NCBI GenBank assembly: GCA_027295405.1
Contig: JAPUKZ010000211.1
Span: 1 to 40,274 of the forward strand
Length of the DNA: 40,274 bases
Direction: 5' to 3'
From: Gammaproteobacteria bacterium
GTDB taxonomy: Bacteria > Pseudomonadota > Gammaproteobacteria > Pseudomonadales > Halieaceae
The notes below the pieces were generated by a model, which saw only the letters and a program-made list of their open reading frames with translations, was not told where the DNA came from and did not search any database. Below are positions 15,708-26,744 of this stretch, one piece after another (position 1 is the stretch's first letter; each line of letters starts with the position of its first letter). The translations under genes were made by a program, and so were the position numbers.

Positions 15708-18700
15708 GCGGCAACCTCGCGCGCATCCTTGCCAATCTGTTGCAATAAGTCGTTCACAAACTGGTAACGCTCCTCGAAGTCGGTGCTGTCGTGATCAAAT
15801 CGTAACCGGGTGCCATTGACCAGGCGGAACGTCTGCGGCTGGGTCTGGACCAGCTTGACCAGGGCGAGAGGATCCACCGAGGTGCTGTGGGCAAAATCAA
15901 CGCTACCGCCTTTTTCGCCCGCCTCTATTTTGTGAATTCCCAGACTGGCAGCCAGGAGTTTTGTCCGGGTAATTTTGAACAGGTTGCGAGTGGCTTCCGG
16001 CAACAGGCCAAAGCGGTCGATCATCTCCACCTGTAGGTCCCGCAAGTCCGATTCCCCGGCAGCCATTGAAATGCGCTTGTACAGTACCAGCCGGGTATTG
16101 ATGTCGGGCAGGTAGTCATCGGGAATCAGGGCAGGAATACGCAGGTTCACCTCGGTCTCACGGGCATCGCTCAGTTCCGGGTCGGGAATTTCACCGTTTT
16201 TCAGTGACTCGACGGCGCGCTCCAACATGTCCATATACAGCGTATAGCCAACGCTGTGTATCTGCCCGCTCTGGTCTTCGCCCAGTAGTTCCCCTGCACC
16301 GCGAATTTCCAGATCGTGGGTGGCCAGCAGGTAGCCCGCGCCCAGGTCCGCGGCCGCTTCGATGGCCTCCAGCCGTTTTTCCGCATCCCGGCTGATGGCG
16401 GATCGAGGCGGACAGAGCAAATAGGCGTAGGCCTGGTGATGGGAGCGACCGACACGGCCGCGCAACTGGTGCAACTGGGCCAGACCAAAGCGATCGGCCC
16501 GGTCGATAATAATGGTATTGGCGCTGGGCACGTCAATGCCGCTTTCGATGATCGTTGTGCACAGCAGGATATGGTACTGCTGGTGATAAAAAGATGACAT
16601 CACCTGCTCCAGTTGTCGCTCCCGCATCTGGCCGTGGGCAATACCGATTCGCAACTCCGGCACCAACTCTTGCAGCTTGCGCGCCACCTCCTCAATATTC
16701 TTGACTTCATTGTGCAGGTAGTAGACCTGGCCACCACGCAGGGTCTCGCGCAGCAACGCTTCCTTTATCAGGCCAATATTGTGCTCTCTGACGAAGGTCT
16801 TGATGGACAAGCGCCGTGCCGGCGGCGTGGCGATGATGGACAGGTCGCGCAGCCCGCCCAGCGCCATATTCAGCGTGCGGGGGATCGGTGTGGCAGTGAG
16901 GGTGAGTATATCCACCTCCGCTCGCAGTGACTTGATCTTGTCTTTTTGCTTCACCCCGAAGCGGTGTTCTTCATCGATGATCAGCAGCCCCAGGTCGTCG
17001 TACTTGATGTCGCCTTGCAGCAGTTTGTGGGTGCCGATCAGGATATCTACCTTGCCCTCCTTCACCCGCCTGGCGATATCTGCCTGCTCGGCGGCGGAGC
17101 GAAAGCGGGAGATCACTTCCACCTGTACCGGCCAGTCCGCGAAGCGGTCGCTGAAGGAGGTGAAGTGCTGCTGGGCCAGCAGTGTAGTGGGTACCAGTAC
17201 CGCCACCTGGCGAGCGTTTTGCACCGCCACAAAGGCCGCCCGCATGGCGACCTCGGTCTTGCCAAAGCCAACGTCGCCACAAATCAGCCGGTCCATGACT
17301 TTCTCCTCGCACATGTCGGCGAGTACCGATTTGATGGCGTCGGTCTGGTCCGGGGTTTCCTCGAACGGGAACCCGGCACTGAATTTTTCGTAAGCCTCGA
17401 TCTCGAGCTCGAAGCGGAAGCCCTTGCGGGCCTCGCGCCGCGCGTAAACCTCGAGTAGCTCGGCGGCAACATCGTTGACTTTTTCCGCAGCTTTGCGCCT
17501 GGCCTTTTGCCACTGTTCACTGCCGAGCTTGTGCAAGGGCGCCAGCTCGGGATCACTGCCGGTGTAGCGACTGATCAAGTGCAGGGAGGCCACTGGCACA
17601 TACAGTTTGGCCTCCTCCGCGTATTGCACGGCGATGAACTCGGTCAGCTGTTCGTCAACGTCCAGGGCTTGCAGACCCAGGTAGCGCCCGACCCCGTGAT
17701 TCAGGTGCACAACCGGAACCCCCGGGCGCAGTTCATTGATGTTCTTATAGGCGTTGGCCGCAGCTGCGGCACCGGCCTCGGCGCTATTGCGACGCCGCCG
17801 CTGGGCGACCCGGTTGCCGAATAATTGCGACTCACATACCAGGGTGGCCTGTTCCGCACCCGCATACAGGCCCCTGTCCATGGGGGCCGTGGTGATACCA
17901 AAGCGATGTCCGGCGCGCAAAAAATCGTCCCAGCCGTCACAGGGCACCGGCGCGAGTGCTGCGGTTTGCAGTAGCTCCAGCAGGATTTCCCTGCGCCCGG
18001 CGGATTCGGCGCACAGCAGAACCGGCGCCGAGTGCCCGGCCAGGAACCGGGCCAGGCAGTCCGCGGGCGATTGGTTGGAATCCGCGGGTGTCAGGTCCGG
18101 CGGCGGCTTGATGTCGAGTCGGTAATGGGTGGGGGCGTCGGGATCCAGTCGCAGCTCCAACAACGGCCTGGTGCCGAGTTGCTGGTACAGCTCTTCCACC
18201 GGGGTGAAGCAGCGGCCAGGTGGCAGCAGGGGACGGCGCGGGTCTATTCCGTATTCCTCGAAGCGGTTCTGGATTTCCTTCCAGAATTGTTGGGCTGCAC
18301 GGTGGTGTTTGCCGATAGCGACTACCGTACAAGTCGCTGGGAGATAGTCAAACAGGGTGCTGCAATGATCGAAAAACAGGGGCAGGTAATATTCGCTGCC
18401 CCCGGGCAATCGACCCGCATTCACCTCGGTGTACATGGGGCAGGCGTCGTGATCCACCTCAAAAGCTTCATGCCAGTTGGACTGGAAACGCAGCAGGGCG
18501 GCCCGATCGAGAGGGAACTCGCGGGCGGGCAGCAGCCTGATCGACTCGACCCGCTCAATGGTGCGCTGGCTCTCTGGATTAAAGGTGCGCAGGGTTTCCA
18601 CCTCATCATCGAGCAGGTCGATACGGTAGGGCAGGGAGCTACCCATGGGGAAAATGTCAAACAGGGAGCCGCGCAGGGCGAACTCGCCGTGCTCAAAAAC

Positions 18701-19177
18701 AGTATCAACACTGCGGTAACCGTTGCTCTCCAGCAAGCGGCGAAATTCCTGCATATCCAGTCGCTGGCCAATGTCCAGCATCAAACTGCTGCCGGCAACG
18801 TACTCCACCGGCGCCAGGCGATGCATCAGGGTCGATACCGGCACCACCAGTATGCCGCGCTGTAATCGCGGCAAGCGATACAGGGTATGCAGGCGCTCGG
18901 AAGTAATATCCTGGTGGGGTGAAAAATTGTCGTAGGGAAGGGTTTCCCAGTCGGGGAAACCCAGCAACTCGATATCTTGCTCGCGCCCGTAAAAAGCCAG
19001 TTCACGCAACAACCGGCCGGCGGCCTGGCTGTCGGCGGTGATGACCAGATGCACGCCGTCTGCGGCTGCCATTTCGATCAGCAGGCGACTGGCGGCGCTG
19101 CCATGCAGCGGCCCGACGGCGGTCCGGCGGCCTGAGTGGCTGCGGTTTTTGATCTCTTGCAGAACTTGTTCGAACAT
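15704..19177 (-). CDS. mfd: Transcription-repair coupling factor Mfd
   Basis: 1157 residues from ATG 19177. The ORF-track ATG 19240 would add 21 residues; the shorter start fits the family N-terminus by distance to TADSQ. A UvrB-like module leads (FPDWETLPYD, FSPHQDI), then an RNA-polymerase-interacting domain, and the translocase with Walker A CGDVGFGKTEVAMR, DEEH box IIDEEHRFG, and QLHQLRGRVGRS (motif VI). Mfd removes stalled RNA polymerase and recruits UvrA. uvrC lies in the same window but far away. Followed by csiV in the same operon; divergent from the gap2-like gene. Confidence 0.97.
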   Translation of the reverse strand: MFEQVLQEIKNRSHSGRRTAVGPLHGSAASRLLIEMAAADGVHLVITADSQAAGRLLRELAFYGREQDIELLGFPDWETLPYDNFSPHQDITSERLHTLYRLPRLQRGILVVPVSTLMHRLAPVEYVAGSSLMLDIGQRLDMQEFRRLLESNGYRSVDTVFEHGEFALRGSLFDIFPMGSSLPYRIDLLDDEVETLRTFNPESQRTIERVESIRLLPAREFPLDRAALLRFQSNWHEAFEVDHDACPMYTEVNAGRLPGGSEYYLPLFFDHCSTLFDYLPATCTVVAIGKHHRAAQQFWKEIQNRFEEYGIDPRRPLLPPGRCFTPVEELYQQLGTRPLLELRLDPDAPTHYRLDIKPPPDLTPADSNQSPADCLARFLAGHSAPVLLCAESAGRREILLELLQTAALAPVPCDGWDDFLRAGHRFGITTAPMDRGLYAGAEQATLVCESQLFGNRVAQRRRRNSAEAGAAAAANAYKNINELRPGVPVVHLNHGVGRYLGLQALDVDEQLTEFIAVQYAEEAKLYVPVASLHLISRYTGSDPELAPLHKLGSEQWQKARRKAAEKVNDVAAELLEVYARREARKGFRFELEIEAYEKFSAGFPFEETPDQTDAIKSVLADMCEEKVMDRLICGDVGFGKTEVAMRAAFVAVQNARQVAVLVPTTLLAQQHFTSFSDRFADWPVQVEVISRFRSAAEQADIARRVKEGKVDILIGTHKLLQGDIKYDDLGLLIIDEEHRFGVKQKDKIKSLRAEVDILTLTATPIPRTLNMALGGLRDLSIIATPPARRLSIKTFVREHNIGLIKEALLRETLRGGQVYYLHNEVKNIEEVARKLQELVPELRIGIAHGQMRERQLEQVMSSFYHQQYHILLCTTIIESGIDVPSANTIIIDRADRFGLAQLHQLRGRVGRSHHQAYAYLLCPPRSAISRDAEKRLEAIEAAADLGAGYLLATHDLEIRGAGELLGEDQSGQIHSVGYTLYMDMLERAVESLKNGEIPDPELSDARETEVNLRIPALIPDDYLPDINTRLVLYKRISMAAGESDLRDLQVEMIDRFGLLPEATRNLFKITRTKLLAASLGIHKIEAGEKGGSVDFAHSTSVDPLALVKLVQTQPQTFRLVNGTRLRFDHDSTDFEERYQFVNDLLQQIGKDAREVAA

Positions 19178-19290
19178 CGCTGGCCTGGTGACTGAAATCC
19201 CGGGGGCGCTATTGTAGCCAGCTTGCGCCACGCTCACCATATGAACATAATAAGCGCTCTTTTCAAGCGCCCGGATAACAGGTAGATATC

Positions 19291-20760
19291 GTGACGGAAC
19301 AACAGCGAGAACGCCCAGAAGACTATTTCAAGGACTGGAAGGAACGGGAGACCCTGGCGGAGGCTATGATCCCGCTGGTGGGCAAATTGTCGCGCGAAAA
19401 CAGCGTCAAAACCTACATCTACGGCAAGTCACTGGTCAATGGTTCAGTGCTTGAGATCATGCAGGACCACCGCTATGTGCGCCAGATAGAGCAGAACGAA
19501 CTGTCCGAATTTGAAACCTACCCGGTCATCGAAGCCCTGGCCAGCCTGGACCTGGGAACTGCACATATTGACGTCGGTCGTATTGCTGTTGGCTACGAGG
19601 AAGAGGGTCGCGCCCAGGGACTGAGCGTCAAAAAGTATGTGGTACAGCAGGTTGAGGATCTTATTGGCAGCAATGCCAAGCCCATCGACAAGCCGCGTGA
19701 TGTGGTGCTGTACGGCTTTGGACGCATTGGTCGCCTGATGGCCCGATTGCTGGTAGAAAAAGCGGACGGCGGCGACACGTTGCGGCTGCGCGCCTTCGTG
19801 GTGCGCAAGGGCAAGGCGCCCAACGATCTGTTCAAGCGCGCCAGCCTGTTGCGCCGGGATTCCGTGCACGGGCCCTTCCACGGAACCATCAGGGTCGACG
19901 AAGAGCACGAGTCTTTCGTTGCCAACGGCAATGAAATCAGGGCGATCTACGCCAATGCACCTGACGAAATTGACTATACCGAGTACGGTATCGACGATGC
20001 CATTATCGTCGACAACACCGGGATGTGGCGGGATGTGGCGGGTCTGTCACGGCACTTGCAAAGCCATGGCGCTGCCAAGGTTATTTTGACGGCACCCGGC
20101 AAAGGCGACATGAAAAATATCGTGCACGGAATCAACAATCATGAGATTAGCGCTGATGACTGCGTGATCTCAGCGGCTTCGTGTACCACCAATGCAATCG
20201 CTCCACCGCTAAAGGCGATTGACGACGAGTTTGGCATCATTACCGGCCACGTCGAGACTGTGCACGCCTATACCAATGACCAGAACCTGATCGACAATTA
20301 CCACAAGGCCAATCGGCGCGGCCGCAGTGCACCGCTGAACATGGTACTGACTGAGACCGGCGCTGCGATCGCGGTTGGCAAGGTGCTGCCCCAACTCAGT
20401 GGCAAGCTCACCGGCAGTGCCATCCGGGTACCCACGGCCAATGTTTCCATGGCCATCCTCAACCTCGACCTCGCCCGTGCTACCAGCGTCGAGGAAATCA
20501 ACGAGTACATGCGCAAGATTGCGCTGCACTCGCCACTGCGTAAGCAGATCGATTACTCCAATTCCCCGGAAGTGGTTTCCTCCGATTTTGTCGGCTCCCG
20601 GCACGCGTGTATCTACGATTCGGAAGCGACTATCGTCCACGGCAAGCAGGTTGTCATTTACCTGTGGTACGACAATGAGTTTGGCTACAGCTGTCAGGTG
20701 TTCCGGATTCTGGAACAGATGGCCGGCATACACTACTCTGTGTACCCCCGCGAAGACTAG
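19291..20760 (+). CDS. glyceraldehyde-3-phosphate dehydrogenase, long (PA3001-like) form
   Basis: 489 residues from GTG 19291. An extra N-terminal region of about 130 residues (DYFKDWKERETLAEAMIPLV...) precedes the Rossmann fold GFGRIGRLMARLL. The catalytic cysteine is C298 in SAASCTTNAIAP; HAYTNDQNLIDN and WYDNEFGYS are standard GAPDH blocks. It oxidises glyceraldehyde-3-phosphate with NAD(P)+ and phosphate; direction and cofactor preference are not deducible. The extended class occurs in Pseudomonas next to mfd and nqrA, as here. Divergent from mfd, 113 bp from the chosen mfd start. Confidence 0.93.
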   Translation: MTEQQRERPEDYFKDWKERETLAEAMIPLVGKLSRENSVKTYIYGKSLVNGSVLEIMQDHRYVRQIEQNELSEFETYPVIEALASLDLGTAHIDVGRIAVGYEEEGRAQGLSVKKYVVQQVEDLIGSNAKPIDKPRDVVLYGFGRIGRLMARLLVEKADGGDTLRLRAFVVRKGKAPNDLFKRASLLRRDSVHGPFHGTIRVDEEHESFVANGNEIRAIYANAPDEIDYTEYGIDDAIIVDNTGMWRDVAGLSRHLQSHGAAKVILTAPGKGDMKNIVHGINNHEISADDCVISAASCTTNAIAPPLKAIDDEFGIITGHVETVHAYTNDQNLIDNYHKANRRGRSAPLNMVLTETGAAIAVGKVLPQLSGKLTGSAIRVPTANVSMAILNLDLARATSVEEINEYMRKIALHSPLRKQIDYSNSPEVVSSDFVGSRHACIYDSEATIVHGKQVVIYLWYDNEFGYSCQVFRILEQMAGIHYSVYPRED

Positions 20761-20858
20761 CCCTAAGGTCTGCAGGGTCAAAGCCATCAGGCCTGAAAAA
20801 TCTCTGCAAAATCAAAGTTATGAGGGCACATCCTGTGGTGTTACCGCGGTGGATTCCG

Positions 20859-20864
20859 TATAAT
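20859..20864 (+). promoter_or_regulatory. -10 element of a likely nqr operon promoter
   Basis: A perfect TATAAT followed by GC-rich GCGCGCGG, about 70 bp before the nqrA ATG. The -35 17 bp upstream (TGGTGT-like) is poor. The rest of the 172-bp gap shows no terminator or riboswitch that I recognise. Confidence 0.48.
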
Positions 20865-20932
20865 GCGCGCGGCTTGGCAAGCTCTGCTGCGGGCCCAGAT
20901 TATTTGCACAACTTTGCGCACAGGCATCTTTA

Positions 20933-22276
20933 ATGATTAAGCTAAAGCGGGGTATGGATATCCCCATATCCGGGCTGCCCGAGCAGGTTATACACGAGGC
21001 CTCCCCGGCCCGCTCCGTCGCCCTGATCGGTTATGATTATGTCGGTATGAGGCCGACCATGGCGGTTCAGGTAGGCGATCGGGTCAAGCAGGGCCAACTC
21101 CTGTTCTCCGACAAGAAAAATCCCGGCGTACAGTTCACCGCACCCAGCTCTGGCACCGTGGCCGCTATCAATCGCGGCGCGCGCCGGGTGCTGCAATCCG
21201 TGGTGATTGATATCGAGGGTTCCGAGGCCCAGAACTTTGGTAGCCACAGTGCGGATCAGGCGCGTGCCTTGTCCAGCGCCGCGGTGCGCCAGCAACTCCT
21301 GGACAGCGGAATGTGGTCAGCGCTGCGTACCCGACCGTTCAGCAAGGTGCCACAAGTTGATGCCAGCCCGGCCGCAGTATTCGTGACTGCCATGGACACC
21401 CACCCGCTGGCGGCCGATCCCGCGGTCGTCATAGCGGAGCAAAGCGAGGCCTATGGGCTGGGCCAGGATCTGTTGGCCACGCTCACCGATGGCCCGGTGT
21501 ATGTGTGTACAGCGGCGGGTTCAGACCTCCCCGCTGGCAGTGCCAGCACGGTACAGCAGGAACAATTCGCCGGTCCCCATCCCGCCGGTCTGGCGGGCAC
21601 CCATATTCACCATTTGGCACCCGTGAGTGCTGACAAAACCGTGTGGACAATCGGCTACCAGGACGTCATTGCCGTGGGGCGCTTGTTCCTGGATGGGTGT
21701 TTGTACAACCAGCGCGTTGTAGCCCTGTGTGGTCCGCAGGTCAGCCAACCGCGCCTGCTACGCACCCAACTGGGTGTCGATCTGCAAGAACTGTGTGCGG
21801 GTGAGTTGCTGGAAGGTGAAAACAGAATTATTTCCGGCTCGGTGCTGGGCGGACGCAGAGTCCAGGCAGGTACCGCCTATTTGGGCCGCTACCACCATCA
21901 GGTGTCGGTGCTGCGCGAGGGTCGCTATCGCGAGTTCCTGGGCTGGTTTTCACCTGGCGTCAACAAACACTCCAGCCTGGGGATTTACCTGTCAGGCCTG
22001 TTGCCGCGCAAATTGTTTCCGATGTCGACCAACACCAACGGCAGCGAACGCGCCATGGTACCCATGGGTACCTATGAGAATGTAGTCCCCATGGATATCC
22101 TGCCCACCCAATTGCTGCGGGCATTGATCGTGGGTGACACCGAAGTGGCCCAGCAGCTGGGCTGCCTGGAACTGGAGGAAGAAGATTTGGCACTGTGCAG
22201 TTACGTGTGTCCTGGCAAGTATGAGTACGGGCCAATTCTGCGTGACAACCTCACTCTTATCGAGAAGGAGGGTTGA
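20933..22276 (+). CDS. nqrA: Na+-translocating NADH:quinone reductase subunit A
   Basis: 447 residues from ATG 20933. It opens [17 protein letters not shown], typical of NqrA, with [19 protein letters not shown] (biotinyl-lipoyl-like domain) and the late segment [20 protein letters not shown]. NqrA is the cytoplasmic, quinone-contacting subunit of the six-subunit Na+-NQR. First gene of a complete nqr operon; its stop TGA overlaps the region of the nqrB start. Length matches the family. Confidence 0.98.
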   Translation: MIKLKRGMDIPISGLPEQVIHEASPARSVALIGYDYVGMRPTMAVQVGDRVKQGQLLFSDKKNPGVQFTAPSSGTVAAINRGARRVLQSVVIDIEGSEAQNFGSHSADQARALSSAAVRQQLLDSGMWSALRTRPFSKVPQVDASPAAVFVTAMDTHPLAADPAVVIAEQSEAYGLGQDLLATLTDGPVYVCTAAGSDLPAGSASTVQQEQFAGPHPAGLAGTHIHHLAPVSADKTVWTIGYQDVIAVGRLFLDGCLYNQRVVALCGPQVSQPRLLRTQLGVDLQELCAGELLEGENRIISGSVLGGRRVQAGTAYLGRYHHQVSVLREGRYREFLGWFSPGVNKHSSLGIYLSGLLPRKLFPMSTNTNGSERAMVPMGTYENVVPMDILPTQLLRALIVGDTEVAQQLGCLELEEEDLALCSYVCPGKYEYGPILRDNLTLIEKEG

Positions 22277-22278
22277 GC

Positions 22279-23472
22279 GTGGGGCTGAGAAAATTCCTGG
22301 ACAATATCGAGCGCCATTTCCAGGAGGGCGGCCGGTTCCAGAACTTTTATGTGCTCTATGAGCTGTTTGATACTTTTCTGTATGCGCCGGATTCGGTCAC
22401 CCGCAGTACCGCCCATGTGCGCGACGGAGTAGACCTCAAGCGAATTATGATCACCGTATGGCTGGCGGCTTTTCCCGCCATGTTTTACGGCATGTACAAC
22501 CTCGGCTACCAGGCCAATCTGGTGCTGGAGACCGGTATCGGCTCGATAACGGACTGGCACGCTCCCATCATATCACTGCTCGCGGGCAATGATCCGGGGA
22601 ACCTCTGGGATTGTTTCTGGTTCGGCGCGGTGTACTTCATTCCCATCTATGCAGTGACCTTTCTGGTGGGCCTCATCTGGGAGATTTTGTTCGCGATCAA
22701 GCGGGGTCACGAGGTGAACGAAGGTTTTTTTGTAACCTCAATCCTGTTTGCCCTGACCTGTCCGCCGGATATCCCCCTGTGGCAGGTGGCCCTGGGTATC
22801 AGCTTCGGCGTGGTCATTGGCAAGGAGGTTTTCGGCGGCACCGGCAAGAACTTCCTCAACCCGGCTCTGACTGGACGCGCCTTCCTGTTTTTCGCCTATC
22901 CCGCGCAGATGTCCGGTGACGCCGTTTGGACTGCCGTGGACGGCTATTCCGGTGCCACCGCACTTTCCATTATGTCCTCCCAGGGCATGGAAGTGCTGCG
23001 ACAGGGCATGCAATGGGGCGAAGCCTTCCTCGGCAGCATACAGGGTTCGATTGGTGAAACCTCCACTGCGGCCATCTTCGCCGGCGGCCTGCTACTGTTG
23101 TACACCCGCATTGCCTCCTGGCGTATTATCGCCGGGGTGATGCTGGGTATGGTGGCGCTGGCAGGCCTGTTCAATAACATTGGCTCAGACAATCCCATGT
23201 TCGCCGTGCCCTGGTACTGGCATATGGTGGTTGGCGGGTATGCCTTCGGCATGATTTTTATGGCCACCGACCCGGTCTCAGCGGCTATGACTAACGCCGG
23301 CAAGTGGTGGTTCGGCGCCCTGATCGGTGTGATGGTGGTGTTGATCCGGGTGGTCAATCCAGCGTTTCCGGAAGGCATGATGCTGGCGATTCTGTTCGCC
23401 AACCTGTTTGCGCCGCTGATAGACCATTTCGTGGTTCAGGCAAATATCAAACGGAGGCTCGCCCGTGGCTAA
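22279..23472 (+). CDS. nqrB: Na+-NQR subunit B
   Basis: 397 residues from GTG 22279, chosen over TTG 22273 because AAGGAGG ends 7 nt before it. Multiple membrane helices are present. The covalent FMN site is T227 in GYSGATALS (phosphoester-bound FMN in this family, attached by ApbE, encoded downstream). Also seen: [20 protein letters not shown] and [20 protein letters not shown]. NqrB forms the main Na+ channel and riboflavin/FMN electron path. It overlaps nqrC by 8 bp. Confidence 0.98.
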   Translation: MGLRKFLDNIERHFQEGGRFQNFYVLYELFDTFLYAPDSVTRSTAHVRDGVDLKRIMITVWLAAFPAMFYGMYNLGYQANLVLETGIGSITDWHAPIISLLAGNDPGNLWDCFWFGAVYFIPIYAVTFLVGLIWEILFAIKRGHEVNEGFFVTSILFALTCPPDIPLWQVALGISFGVVIGKEVFGGTGKNFLNPALTGRAFLFFAYPAQMSGDAVWTAVDGYSGATALSIMSSQGMEVLRQGMQWGEAFLGSIQGSIGETSTAAIFAGGLLLLYTRIASWRIIAGVMLGMVALAGLFNNIGSDNPMFAVPWYWHMVVGGYAFGMIFMATDPVSAAMTNAGKWWFGALIGVMVVLIRVVNPAFPEGMMLAILFANLFAPLIDHFVVQANIKRRLARG

Positions 23473-24235
23473 CAACGATACCATTAAGAAAACCCTGCTG
23501 GTGGCGGTAGCCTTGTGCGTCGTCTGTTCGGTCATTGTCTCGGGTGCCGCTGTGGCACTCAAGGACGCCCAGGTGGCCAACAAGCTGGATGACCGCAATC
23601 GCAATATTCTGGCTGCTGCCGGCATGCTTGAAGAGGGCGTACCGATTGCCGAACTGTTCGCTCGGATCGACACCAAAGTCGTGGATCTGCGCACCGGGAA
23701 ATTTACCGATGCGGTCGCTGCTGACAACTATAACCAACGCAAGGCCGCCAAGGATCCTGCGGTATCCGACGCCCTCAGCAGCGCCGAGGATATTGCAAAA
23801 ATCAGACGCCGCGAACATCTGGCGTTGGTGTATATCGTGGAGGAACAGGGACAGTTGGACAAAATCATCCTGCCCATTCACGGCTATGCCCTGTGGTCCA
23901 CCCTGTATGGATTTATCGCCCTGGAGTCAGACGGCAATACGGTGGCTGGCCTGGGTTTTTACGAGCACAAGGAAACACCGGGGTTGGGTGGCGAGGTGGA
24001 CAACCCGCGCTGGAAAGCCCTGTGGCCAGGCAAGCAGGTTTACCTGGACGGACAGGTGGCACTGAAGCTCATGAAAGGTGTGGTTGACCCGGATAGCCCC
24101 GACGCCGACTACCAGGTCGACGGCCTCGCCGGTGCCACCCTGACCAGCCGGGGGGTGAGCAATCTGGTTCAGTTCTGGTTGGGAGAGGGGGGCTTTGGTC
24201 CCTTCATTGCAAATCTGAGAGCGGGGAAAGCGTAG
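23465..24235 (+). CDS. nqrC: Na+-NQR subunit C
   Basis: 256 residues from GTG 23465, overlapping nqrB by 8 bp. One N-terminal membrane helix ([20 protein letters not shown]) and a periplasmic FMN-binding domain. The FMN-carrying threonine is T225 in AGATLTS, the same residue number I recall for Vibrio cholerae NqrC. Segments [20 protein letters not shown] and [11 protein letters not shown] are typical. It carries electrons on the periplasmic side between NqrD/E Fe and NqrB. Confidence 0.98.
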   Translation: MANNDTIKKTLLVAVALCVVCSVIVSGAAVALKDAQVANKLDDRNRNILAAAGMLEEGVPIAELFARIDTKVVDLRTGKFTDAVAADNYNQRKAAKDPAVSDALSSAEDIAKIRRREHLALVYIVEEQGQLDKIILPIHGYALWSTLYGFIALESDGNTVAGLGFYEHKETPGLGGEVDNPRWKALWPGKQVYLDGQVALKLMKGVVDPDSPDADYQVDGLAGATLTSRGVSNLVQFWLGEGGFGPFIANLRAGKA

Positions 24236-24236
24236 C

Positions 24237-24899
24237 ATGTTGACAATGAAGGAAATCCTGCTCACTCCGGTATTCAAGGAGAATCCGATTGCGCTGCAGA
24301 TACTGGGTGTCTGTTCCGCGTTGGCGGTCACCTCATCTCTGCAGGTGACAATGGTGATGTGTATCGCCTTGACCATGGTCACCGCATTTTCAAACCTGTC
24401 GATTTCACTGATTCGCCATCACATACCCAGCAATATTCGCATCATCGTGCAGATGATCATTATCGCATCGCTGGTCATAGTGGTGGATGAGCTTCTGCAA
24501 GCGGTGGCCTACGGCATCAGCAAACAACTCTCGGTGTTTGTCGGTCTCATCATCACCAATTGTATTGTCATGGGCCGGGCCGAAGCCTTTGCCATGAAGA
24601 ATGCACCCATCGCCAGTTTTGTCGACGGCATAGGCAATGGGCTGGGCTACAGCGTGGTGCTACTGGCGGTTGCCTTTGTGCGCGAGCTGCTCGGTGCCGG
24701 CAAACTGTTCGGCGTCGAAATTTTGCCGCTGATAACGGATGGGGGCTGGTACAACCCGAACGGCCTGCTGCTGTTACCGCCCAGCGCTTTCTTCCTGATC
24801 GGCCTGTTCATCTGGGGCCTGCGCAGCTGGAAGCGCGAGCAGGTGGAAGAGCCGGATTTCAGGATCACTGCCCACACAGTGGTCAGGGAGGGCTCGTAA
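24237..24899 (+). CDS. nqrD: Na+-NQR subunit D
   Basis: 220 residues from ATG 24237; ATG 24246 ([13 protein letters not shown]) is an equally good start and closer to the family N-terminus. Six membrane helices are expected. Contains [19 protein letters not shown], with the cysteine that helps coordinate the intramembrane iron centre shared with NqrE, and the [10 protein letters not shown] segment. It follows nqrC by one base and abuts nqrE directly. Confidence 0.97.
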   Translation: MLTMKEILLTPVFKENPIALQILGVCSALAVTSSLQVTMVMCIALTMVTAFSNLSISLIRHHIPSNIRIIVQMIIIASLVIVVDELLQAVAYGISKQLSVFVGLIITNCIVMGRAEAFAMKNAPIASFVDGIGNGLGYSVVLLAVAFVRELLGAGKLFGVEILPLITDGGWYNPNGLLLLPPSAFFLIGLFIWGLRSWKREQVEEPDFRITAHTVVREGS

Positions 24900-25508
24900 A
24901 TGGAACATTACCTGAGTCTGTTTGTGCGCTCAATATTCATCGAGAATATGGCCCTGAGTTTCTTTCTGGGCATGTGTACATTTCTGGCGGTATCCAAAAA
25001 AATCCAGACCGCGATTGGTCTCGGAGTCGCGGTGGTGGTGGTGCTGACGATAACGGTGCCAGTCAACAACCTGATCTACAACTACCTGCTGGCCGATGGC
25101 GCGCTGGCCTGGGCCGGACTGCCGGATATGGATCTCAGTTTCCTCGGCCTGCTGAGCTACATCGGGGTCATCGCCGCCCTGGTGCAGATTCTGGAGATGT
25201 TCCTGGATAAATTTGTGCCCGCCCTGTACAACACGCTGGGTGTTTTTCTACCACTGATTACAGTGAACTGCGCGATCATGGGCGCCTCCCTGTTCATGGT
25301 GGAGCGTGATTACAACTTCGCGGAAAGCGCGGTGTATGGCGCCGGCGCCGGCATCGGTTGGGCCCTGGCGATCGCTGCGCTGGCGGGAATACGCGAAAAA
25401 CTCAAATATTCAGACATCCCCGCCGGACTGCAGGGGCTGGGTATCACTTTTATTATCGTTGGTTTGATGTCGTTGGGTTTCATGTCCTTCGGCGGCATTG
25501 ATCTGTAG
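24900..25508 (+). CDS. nqrE: Na+-NQR subunit E
   Basis: 202 residues from ATG 24900, immediately after the nqrD stop. Starts [19 protein letters not shown]. The iron-binding cysteine segments are visible ([14 protein letters not shown] and [14 protein letters not shown]). Six helices in inverted topology to NqrD; together they hold the Fe centre that passes electrons across the membrane. Length is exactly typical. Confidence 0.98.
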   Translation: MEHYLSLFVRSIFIENMALSFFLGMCTFLAVSKKIQTAIGLGVAVVVVLTITVPVNNLIYNYLLADGALAWAGLPDMDLSFLGLLSYIGVIAALVQILEMFLDKFVPALYNTLGVFLPLITVNCAIMGASLFMVERDYNFAESAVYGAGAGIGWALAIAALAGIREKLKYSDIPAGLQGLGITFIIVGLMSLGFMSFGGIDL

Positions 25509-25522
25509 GCGGATTCGGATCT

Positions 25523-26743
25523 ATGGATACGATCGTACTGGGTGTGGGGATGTTTACCGCCATCGTGCTGGGCCTGGTGGCAGTGATCCTGTTCGCTCGC
25601 TCGCGGCTGGTAGCCTCCGGTAATGTCACCATCGATGTCAATGGACTGAAGCAGATCTCGGTACCCGCCGGTGGCAAATTGCTGCAGACCCTGGCGGCCA
25701 ATGAACTGTTTCTCGCCTCTGCCTGTGGTGGTGGTGGAACCTGCGCCCAGTGCAAATGTGTGATAAAGGCGGGGGGCGGTTCCATGCTGGCCACCGAGGA
25801 ATCCCACTTCACCCGCCGGGACGCCAAAGAGGGCTGGCGCCTGTCCTGTCAGGTGCCCGTCAAGCAGGACATGCAGATCCAGGTACCCGAAGAGGTGTTC
25901 GGTGTCAAGCAATGGGAGTGCACGGTCGAGGCCAACGACAATGTCGCGACCTTTATCAAGGAACTGACTCTGCGCCTGCCAGAGGGTGAGAGCGTGGATT
26001 TTCAGGCGGGCGGTTATGTCCAGCTGGAGTGCCCGCCGCACACCGTGAAATACCGCGACTTCGACATTGGTGAGGAGTATCGCGGTGACTGGGAACGTTT
26101 CAAGTTCTTCGACCTGGAATCCACCGTCACGGAAACGGTGATTCGCGCCTACTCCATGGCCAATTACCCGGAAGAGAAGGGTATCGTCAAATTCGACATA
26201 CGTATCGCCACACCGCCGCCCGGTAGCGAGGGTATCCCCTGTGGGGTCATGTCCTCCTGGGTGTTTCACCTGAAGCCTGGTGACAAGGTCAATGTGTACG
26301 GCCCCTTCGGCGATTTCTTCGCCAAGGATACCCAGGCAGAAATGGTATTTATCGGTGGCGGCGCGGGTATGGCACCGATGCGCTCCCACATCTTCGACCA
26401 GCTGCGGCGCTTGCGCACGGACCGCAAGATATCCTTCTGGTACGGGGCCCGCTCCCTGCGCGAGATGTTCTACCACGATGAATACGACCAGCTGGCAGCC
26501 GAGAACCGCAACTTCGAATGGCATGTGGCTCTTTCGGACCCGCAGCCCGAAGACAACTGGGATGGCTTGACCGGCTTCATCCACAATGTGTTGTACGAGG
26601 AGTATCTCAAAGACCACCCGGCGCCGGAGGACTGCGAGTATTATATGTGCGGTCCGCCCATGATGAACGCCGCAGTCATTGCCATGCTCACCGACCTTGG
26701 GGTGGAACCTGAACACATCCTGCTGGATGATTTCGGCGGCTAA
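25523..26743 (+). CDS. nqrF: Na+-NQR subunit F (NADH-oxidising)
   Basis: 406 residues from ATG 25523. One N-terminal helix ([20 protein letters not shown]), a 2Fe-2S ferredoxin domain with C68, C74, C77 and C109 ([11 protein letters not shown]... and RLSCQ), then FAD ([11 protein letters not shown]) and NADH ([13 protein letters not shown]) domains, ending [13 protein letters not shown] and DDFGG. It takes electrons from NADH and feeds the pump. The end overlaps no trusted gene; apbE follows within 2 bp. Confidence 0.98.
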   Translation: MDTIVLGVGMFTAIVLGLVAVILFARSRLVASGNVTIDVNGLKQISVPAGGKLLQTLAANELFLASACGGGGTCAQCKCVIKAGGGSMLATEESHFTRRDAKEGWRLSCQVPVKQDMQIQVPEEVFGVKQWECTVEANDNVATFIKELTLRLPEGESVDFQAGGYVQLECPPHTVKYRDFDIGEEYRGDWERFKFFDLESTVTETVIRAYSMANYPEEKGIVKFDIRIATPPPGSEGIPCGVMSSWVFHLKPGDKVNVYGPFGDFFAKDTQAEMVFIGGGAGMAPMRSHIFDQLRRLRTDRKISFWYGARSLREMFYHDEYDQLAAENRNFEWHVALSDPQPEDNWDGLTGFIHNVLYEEYLKDHPAPEDCEYYMCGPPMMNAAVIAMLTDLGVEPEHILLDDFGG

Positions 26744-26744
26744 C

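Noticed and set aside
19240-19275. GCGCT/AGCGC dyad upstream of mfd as a terminator or operator
   Set aside because: Only a five-base stem, without a T-run or second site.
20021-20043. GGGATGTGGC repeated twice in the GAPDH gene
   Set aside because: A 10-bp repeat coding for an ordinary NTGMWRDVAG segment; the reading frame and family match continue, so it is chance.
20761-20800. CAGGCCTG followed by an A-run after the GAPDH gene as a terminator
   Set aside because: The palindrome has no loop and the run is A rather than T on the coding strand; the stem is too short.
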